This document shows positions 6,481 to 12,706 of a DNA stretch of 12,706 nt, piece after piece. Position numbers and translations under genes: made by a program. The stretch comes from Burkholderiaceae bacterium (lineage in GTDB: Bacteria; Pseudomonadota; Gammaproteobacteria; Burkholderiales; Burkholderiaceae_C): positions 1 to 12,706 of the forward strand of contig JALQVQ010000312.1 of the NCBI GenBank assembly GCA_023260315.1, written 5' to 3'. The notes beneath the pieces were generated by a model. The model was not told the origin of the DNA. It made no database searches and saw only the letters and a program-made list of their open reading frames with translations. Each line of letters starts with the position of its first letter. Position 1 is the stretch's first letter.

Positions 6481-7200
6481 GTGCCACAACTGACTGAACA
6501 CCGTCTAACCAACGCCAGTGCACTCGCTGATGCACTGGCAACGCATGTGAGCGAGCGGTTACGCGAGGTTTTAAAGGTTCAAACGTCGGCCGTACTGGCT
6601 GTTTCTGGGGGCAAATCACCGATCCCTTTTTTTCAAGCCCTGAGCATGACAGACCTGCCCTGGCATGCCATTCACATCACGCTGATTGACGACCGGTGTG
6701 TCCCCAACGACCACCCTGACAGCAATGCCGCGCTCGTTAGGTCGCACCTGCTGCGCAATTACGCCAAATCGAGCACGTTTTCGCCGCTCATCGATTGGGA
6801 CCCTGCAAGCGACGCCCCCGACTTTGATGCCGTCGCAGCGAGCGCATCGGATGTCATCCAAAAAATTGGGCGCATCGACGTCGCCGTGCTGGGCATGGGA
6901 CCCGATGGACACACCGCATCCCTGTTCCCGATGGCCCCGCAGCTCGCAACGGGCATGGACCTTGGCGCAAAACCAGGTTGCTTGCGCGTATCGCCGCAAA
7001 CAGCGCCATACGAGCGCATCAGCCTGAACCTCGCGGCAATCCTTAACAGCGACACCATTTGCGTCGCCATTGGTGGTGGCGCCGATAAGCATGCGGTTTA
7101 CGAGGACGCCAAGCGTGAGACCACCAACCAATACCCCATCTCCCACGTCCTTCGACACACCGCTGATGTGCCCACCGTATCGGTGTGGCTTCACAACTGA
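6481..7200 (+). CDS. pgl: 6-phosphogluconolactonase
   Basis: A 239-residue cytoplasmic hydrolase of the DevB/Pgl glucosamine-isomerase-like family, converting 6-phosphogluconolactone to 6-phosphogluconate. Landmarks are SGGKSP (42-47, phosphate site), LIDDRCVPNDHPDSNA (68-83, the usual DERxVP...SN block) and GMGPDGHTASLFP (138-150), the diagnostic lactonase motif with catalytic His144. SPQTAPYERISL follows at 171-182. Length matches the family. The start is GTG at 6481, one base after the zwf stop, with GAGGAG (6468-6473) seven bases upstream inside the end of zwf. The spacing implies zwf and pgl are translationally coupled, matching their consecutive reactions. The Asp70-Asp71-Arg72 version of the DER motif is a mild substitution. 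Confidence 0.95.
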   Translation: MPQLTEHRLTNASALADALATHVSERLREVLKVQTSAVLAVSGGKSPIPFFQALSMTDLPWHAIHITLIDDRCVPNDHPDSNAALVRSHLLRNYAKSSTFSPLIDWDPASDAPDFDAVAASASDVIQKIGRIDVAVLGMGPDGHTASLFPMAPQLATGMDLGAKPGCLRVSPQTAPYERISLNLAAILNSDTICVAIGGGADKHAVYEDAKRETTNQYPISHVLRHTADVPTVSVWLHN

Positions 7201-7225
7201 ATTCCCCAACTGAGGTGTCCGCGCC

Positions 7226-9097
<1,872 letters not shown>

Positions 9098-9121
9098 TCA
9101 ACCCACACACGAAGAAACCAC

Positions 9122-9757
9122 ATGACTGCCCTGCCCCAATTTAAAAGTAAAACGGTGCCTGTCATCGTCATCACCGACGTTGCACAAGCCATTCCGATGG
9201 CACATGCCTTGTTGGCCGGTGGCATTGATGTCATGGAAATCACCTTGCGTCACCCAGCGGGCTTACCCGCCATCGCCGCTGTCGCCAAAGCGGTGCCTGA
9301 GATGTGTGTCGGCGCTGGGACCGTCACCACACTTGACGATGTCGCACGCGTGGTCGATGCCGGCGCCACCTTTGCGCTCTCACCTGGCATGACAGACAGC
9401 CTGATTGCAGCGGTACAAAAAGCAAATTTGCCCTTTGTGCCCGGTGTGATGACACCTGGTGAGGTCATGCGGGCCCGCGATCACGGTTATGGCTTGGTGA
9501 AGTTATTTCCAGCCACACAGGCGGGAGGTCTGGGCATGCTGAAGGCCATGGGGGGTCCTTTACCCGACATGCGTTTTTGTCCAACTGGCGGCGTGTCTTT
9601 GGCCAACATGAACGAGTTTTTGGCGCTCCCCAACGTGGCAATGGTCGGCGGCTCGTGGCTGACACCCGTTAACATCGTCGAAGCCGCTGCCGCCTCGGGT
9701 GACTGGTCTGCAATCACCGCGTTGGCACAAGAGGCCACCGATCAAGCCAGCAAGTAA
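9122..9757 (+). CDS. eda: KDPG aldolase (2-keto-3-deoxy-6-phosphogluconate aldolase)
   Basis: A 211-residue class I aldolase splitting 2-keto-3-deoxy-6-phosphogluconate into pyruvate and glyceraldehyde-3-phosphate. The catalytic Glu39 and Arg43 sit in MEITLRHP (38-45), matching Glu45/Arg49 of E. coli Eda. The Schiff-base lysine is Lys127 in GLVKLFPA (124-131). GAGTVTT (65-71), LSPGMT (86-91) and PTGGVSLANM (154-163, phosphate-binding) complete the beta-barrel motifs. Length is normal. The start at 9122 fits the homology; its ribosome binding site is weak (GAAGAAA region at about 9111-9117). Placed directly after edd, it completes the pathway. Such enzymes can also cleave 4-hydroxy-2-oxoglutarate, a known side activity of the family. 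Confidence 0.96.
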   Translation: MTALPQFKSKTVPVIVITDVAQAIPMAHALLAGGIDVMEITLRHPAGLPAIAAVAKAVPEMCVGAGTVTTLDDVARVVDAGATFALSPGMTDSLIAAVQKANLPFVPGVMTPGEVMRARDHGYGLVKLFPATQAGGLGMLKAMGGPLPDMRFCPTGGVSLANMNEFLALPNVAMVGGSWLTPVNIVEAAAASGDWSAITALAQEATDQASK

Positions 9758-9775
9758 TCACACCACCCCATTTTT

Positions 9776-11362
9776 ATGACCGCATTCGTCCCACCACAGG
9801 CACGCGCCGCTTGGCAAGCACTCCAAAATTCTGCCAACCAGCCGCTGCCTCATTTGCGTGAACTGTTAGCCGACGGCACCCGAGCAGGTCGCATGCAACT
9901 GACTGCTGCCGACCTACATCTGGACTTTTCACGCCAACGAATCACGCCACTCATTTGGTCTCAGCTATTGGATCTGGCGGCAGAGTCGGACGTGCTCGGG
10001 CAAGCGAAGGCCATGGCTCGCGGTGATGCCATCAACGCCACCGAGGGTCGTGCGGTGTTGCACGTCGCCCTGCGCGGCGGTGGTGTGCCCAATCCCCCTT
10101 GGGGAACAACGATTGGTGCGCAAGTCGAAGCCGTACTCACACGGATGCTCGCCTTTGCGGATACGCTTTACAGCGGCCAAGCAAAGGGGCACAGCGGGCG
10201 CCCGATAACGGACGTCGTAAACCTCGGTATTGGTGGATCCGACCTCGGTCCGCGTATGGCGCATCAGGCACTGCTGGCAAACGCCAGCACCCAGGTCTCG
10301 GTGCACTTTGTGTCTAACCCAGACGCTTGGGCGCTGCATGACACGTTGCGCCATCTCGACCCGGCCACAACGCTTGTGGTGGTCTCTTCCAAGACCTTCA
10401 CAACGCAAGAGACGCTGACGCTTGCAAACTCGGCGCGACGCTGGCTGCTTGATGGTGGTGTGCCAGAGGCCGCACTGGGCGCCCACCTCGCCGCGGTATC
10501 AGCCGCCGTCGACAAAGCGACGGCATTTGGCGTTCGACCCGAGAATATTTTTGGCTTTTGGGACTGGGTGGGTGGTCGTTACTCCGTCTGGTCAGCCATT
10601 GGTTTGCCACTGGCCATCGCCATCGGGTCGCGGGCGTTCCGCGAATTTTTAGCCGGCGCGCAAGCGATGGATGCGCACTTCCTCAACGCCCAACCCGACC
10701 AAAACATGCCACTCGCGCTGGCGCTGCTTGGCATTTGGAATCGCAATTTTTTGAATTGCCCGACACACCTCATATCCCCCTACGCTTGGCGCCTAGAGCG
10801 GTTCGCGTCATTTATTCAGCAAATGGATATGGAGTCCAACGGTAAGTCGACGCGGGTCGATGGTGCGCCTGTTGATGTGGCCAGTGGTCCGATCGTTTGG
10901 GGTGGTCTGGGCATTGATGGCCAACACGCTTACTTTCAACTTCTGCATCAAGGGCAGCACACGGTGCCCGTGGATTTCATTGGCGTGCAAACAGAGGACA
11001 CGCCCACCGCACAGTTACCCCTTGCGCCTGAACACCACCGCGTTGTGATGCTCAACCTCAATGCACAAGCGCAGGCATTGGCGTGTGGGCGTGACGCCGC
11101 TGCGACAGCCGATAGCCTGCGAGCAGCGGGGATGTCTGACGCAGACGTTCAGCGTCTCACGCCACACCGCCAATTCCCCGGCAACGTGCCAAGCAATGTC
11201 CTCTGGATGGCCGCGTTAACGCCCCGCCACTTGGGTGCCCTGATTGCACTCTACGAGCACAAGGTGTTCTGCCAAGCGGCAATTTGGGGTGTCCATGCCT
11301 TTGACCAATGGGGCGTGGAGTTGGGTAAGACAATGGCCAAAGCGATGGAGTCAACGCCGTAA
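9776..11362 (+). CDS. pgi: Glucose-6-phosphate isomerase
   Basis: A 528-residue cytoplasmic isomerase interconverting fructose-6-phosphate and glucose-6-phosphate. Visible landmarks are DVVNLGIGGSDLGP (146-159), SSKTFTTQET (204-213, phosphate site), FGFWDWVGGRYSVWSAIGLP (259-278, first Pgi signature) and QMDMESNGK (349-357, catalytic Glu353). QLLHQGQH (388-395) holds catalytic His391, and GVELGK (513-518) ends in the ring-opening lysine, Lys518. Length is close to the ~550 of the E. coli enzyme. The ATG lies 18 bp after eda and has no Shine-Dalgarno, being preceded by a pyrimidine-rich stretch. Here the enzyme would feed fructose-6-phosphate from fructokinase into zwf, and would let triose products recycle through glucose-6-phosphate. 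Bifunctional Pgi/phosphomannose isomerases are a different, shorter group and do not fit. Confidence 0.96.
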   Translation: MTAFVPPQARAAWQALQNSANQPLPHLRELLADGTRAGRMQLTAADLHLDFSRQRITPLIWSQLLDLAAESDVLGQAKAMARGDAINATEGRAVLHVALRGGGVPNPPWGTTIGAQVEAVLTRMLAFADTLYSGQAKGHSGRPITDVVNLGIGGSDLGPRMAHQALLANASTQVSVHFVSNPDAWALHDTLRHLDPATTLVVVSSKTFTTQETLTLANSARRWLLDGGVPEAALGAHLAAVSAAVDKATAFGVRPENIFGFWDWVGGRYSVWSAIGLPLAIAIGSRAFREFLAGAQAMDAHFLNAQPDQNMPLALALLGIWNRNFLNCPTHLISPYAWRLERFASFIQQMDMESNGKSTRVDGAPVDVASGPIVWGGLGIDGQHAYFQLLHQGQHTVPVDFIGVQTEDTPTAQLPLAPEHHRVVMLNLNAQAQALACGRDAAATADSLRAAGMSDADVQRLTPHRQFPGNVPSNVLWMAALTPRHLGALIALYEHKVFCQAAIWGVHAFDQWGVELGKTMAKAMESTP

Positions 11363-11452
11363 TTATTCGCACAGCATCGCGATCGCGTGTATGCTTGCCG
11401 CTGTTTTAATTTTGACCGCTCCATGTTTGACTCCCGTGACACTGCGAAACCC

Positions 11453-12436
11453 ATGCCGCCAGCGTTCCCCCGCTGGCTCGGCGACATTGGCGGCACCAAT
11501 GCGCGCTTTGGCTGGCAAGCATCTGAGGCGTCAGCCATCACGGACGTGCACGTTTTACCGTGCGCCGAATACGACTCACTCAAGGATGCCGCAACGGCTT
11601 ACCTAAACTTGATCCAACGCGCGGCACCGGCCAGTGCTGCCTTTGGAATCGCCAACCCTGTGTTCGGTGACGCCATCGCCATGACGAATCACCACTGGCG
11701 ATTTTCTGTCAATGAGTTGCGTTGTCAGTTGGGGCTTGAGCGCTTGCTGCTGATCAACGACTTCACGGCTCTGGCGCTTGCGCTCACCCAATTGCCGGAC
11801 AACGCGAAGCGCAGCGTCGGCGGCCCCAACGCAACACCGGCGAGCGACGCGGCCATTGGCTTGATCGGCCCCGGCACGGGACTCGGCGTCTCGGGCTTGC
11901 TGCCATTGGGCTACCAAAATAAGTGGATTCCCATTTCAGGTGAGGGTGGCCATGTGACGCTCAGTGCCACTACGCAGGTCGAGTTCGACGTCATCAAACA
12001 ATTGCAAAAGCGTTACGGCCATGTCTCCGGTGAGCGCATCATTTCGGGTACTGGCTTGGTTGATCTGTATCACGCGCTCGGCGACTTGCACGGCGGCGCT
12101 GCCCGCGAAATCGTGACGCCGGCACAAGTGTGGGAACGCGCACTGGCAGAGCCGAACAGTCGTGCCAACGAAGCCATCGACCTGTTCTGCGGCTTCCTTG
12201 GCACAGCCGCGGGCAACCTCGCGCTGATACTTGGCGCGCGTGGCGGCATTTATATCGGCGGCGGCATCATCCCGCGGATGGCAGATCGCTTTGACCGATC
12301 GCCCTTCCGTGAGCGATTTGAAGAAAAGGGCCGCTTCAAAGGCTACCTAGAAAAGATACCCACATGGGTCATCACAAGCCCTATTTCCCCGGCCCTCCAA
12401 GGCGCCTCGCGCGCACTCTCGCTGGGCATCTGGTAA
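11453..12436 (+). CDS. glk: Glucokinase (Glk, bacterial hexokinase family)
   Basis: A 327-residue ATP-dependent glucokinase converting free glucose to glucose-6-phosphate. Motifs in order are GDIGGTNARFG (10-20, ATP phosphate site), GIANPVFGD (65-73), LLLINDFTALAL (98-109, catalytic Asp103), IGPGTGLGVSGLL (138-150), SGEGGHVTLSA (162-172, glucose-binding Glu/His), ISGTGLVDLYHAL (197-209) and GARGGIYIGGGIIPRM (261-276). Length matches E. coli Glk (321). The start is uncertain: ATG 11453 puts the phosphate motif where relatives have it, but in-frame ATG 11423 and GTG 11387 exist upstream and none has a clear Shine-Dalgarno. There is no sign of the RpiR fusion found on some Burkholderia glucokinases. 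It is last in the series, before a strong terminator. Confidence 0.94.
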   Translation: MPPAFPRWLGDIGGTNARFGWQASEASAITDVHVLPCAEYDSLKDAATAYLNLIQRAAPASAAFGIANPVFGDAIAMTNHHWRFSVNELRCQLGLERLLLINDFTALALALTQLPDNAKRSVGGPNATPASDAAIGLIGPGTGLGVSGLLPLGYQNKWIPISGEGGHVTLSATTQVEFDVIKQLQKRYGHVSGERIISGTGLVDLYHALGDLHGGAAREIVTPAQVWERALAEPNSRANEAIDLFCGFLGTAAGNLALILGARGGIYIGGGIIPRMADRFDRSPFRERFEEKGRFKGYLEKIPTWVITSPISPALQGASRALSLGIW

Positions 12437-12455
12437 GCCCGACAAAAGCCGCAAC

Positions 12456-12479
12456 AGCCCACAGACTGTGGGCTTTTTT
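12456..12479 (+). terminator. Rho-independent terminator after glk
   Basis: AGCCCACA (12456-12463), loop GAC, TGTGGGCT (12467-12474), then five more T residues to 12479. The GC-rich stem and uninterrupted T-run 20 bp after the glk stop make this a textbook intrinsic terminator closing the zwf-to-glk transcript. Confidence 0.92.
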
Positions 12480-12502
12480 GTATGGAAAACTAGGGAAAAT
12501 AC

Positions 12503-12531
12503 TTGACAGCAGGAAAAAACTATGATAGCAT
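12503..12531 (+). promoter_or_regulatory. Sigma70-like promoter downstream of the glk terminator
   Basis: A consensus -35 TTGACA (12503-12508) is followed by a 17-bp spacer and TAGCAT (12526-12531, 4 of 6 matches). An alternative TATGAT at 12521-12526 is closer to consensus but only 12 bp away. It would drive plus-strand transcription from about 12538 into the right-hand edge. Confidence 0.55.
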
Positions 12532-12563
12532 TAAGAACTACAGGAAATTGAATAGGGATAACT

Positions 12564-12599
12564 ATGCGCAAGCGGAAAGGAACTGGAAGCAAGGTGTAA
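12564..12599 (+). CDS. Possible 11-residue leader peptide or chance reading frame
   Basis: ATG at 12564 opens an 11-codon frame (MRKRKGTGSKV) ending at TAA 12599. AGGGA (12554-12558) lies five bases upstream and a sigma70-like promoter ends 32 bp upstream. The peptide is very basic (five Arg/Lys of eleven). It is too short to judge by composition. A leader peptide for a gene beyond the edge is one reading, and chance is equally likely. Confidence 0.18.
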   Translation: MRKRKGTGSKV

Positions 12600-12706
12600 G
12601 AAAATGGAATACCTTGTTCACGAGCAAGCATGAAAATGTGAGATAAGTTGTCAATCTCTAGGGGCTCTACTGGATAATTCTTTCTTGCAATGCCGTGATA
12701 CTTGAC

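Larger units (their letters stand above)
12480..12706. other. AT-richer right-hand end with no recognised gene
   Basis: These 227 bases differ from the rest of the window: more A and T, and purine-rich on the plus strand. They hold a promoter-like pair, an 11-codon reading frame, an imperfect hairpin (12613-12628, CTTGTT with loop CACG and AGCAAG, one G-U pair) and a 9-bp repeat, ATACTTGAC, at 12499-12507 and 12698-12706. On the minus strand one frame is open from 12706 to 12347, but it runs through the terminator and into glk antisense, and I recognise no family in it. The stretch could be the leader of a gene beyond the window or the edge of an acquired segment. Confidence 0.4.

Overview
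The window is a chromosomal carbohydrate-catabolism region. It most likely comes from a betaproteobacterium, probably Burkholderiales. The grounds are a moderately GC-rich coding composition, betaproteobacterial-looking protein sequences, and a zwf-pgl-edd-eda-pgi-glk run with no phosphofructokinase or PTS gene in sight. The genus cannot be fixed from sequence alone.

Layout. Positions 1-1634 hold a minus-strand operon read right to left: a stand-alone sugar ABC ATPase (1634-846), a FucU/RbsD-type sugar mutarotase overlapping its stop codon (852-343), and a ROK-family repressor (332-1) cut off by the window edge. A 235-bp divergent control region (1635-1869) follows. On the plus strand come the periplasmic sugar-binding protein (1870-2826), a spacer with three strong hairpins (2827-2975), the permease (2976-3920) and a PfkB-family fructokinase (3936-4853). 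The ABC importer is therefore split across two divergent transcripts.

A 132-bp spacer (4854-4985) carries a near-palindrome resembling the operator of HexR, the Entner-Doudoroff repressor. After it comes a tightly packed plus-strand series: zwf, pgl, edd, eda, pgi and glk (4986-12436). It ends at a clear Rho-independent terminator (12456-12479). The last ~226 bp are AT-richer and contain a good sigma70-like promoter, an 11-codon reading frame and no recognisable gene.

How it fits together (inference from gene families). The ABC system imports a monosaccharide, most plausibly fructose, and the mutarotase may equilibrate its anomers. Fructokinase makes fructose-6-phosphate, which Pgi converts to glucose-6-phosphate. 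Glk makes glucose-6-phosphate from free glucose. Zwf, Pgl, Edd and Eda then take glucose-6-phosphate to pyruvate and glyceraldehyde-3-phosphate. The window thus encodes a complete route from periplasmic sugar to pyruvate. Two regulatory layers are suggested: a local sugar-responsive ROK repressor and a HexR-like regulator encoded elsewhere. The pathway is well known. The less ordinary elements are the split transporter with a mutarotase, two similar operator-like sites, overlapping hairpins between the binding protein and permease genes, and the unexplained right-hand end.
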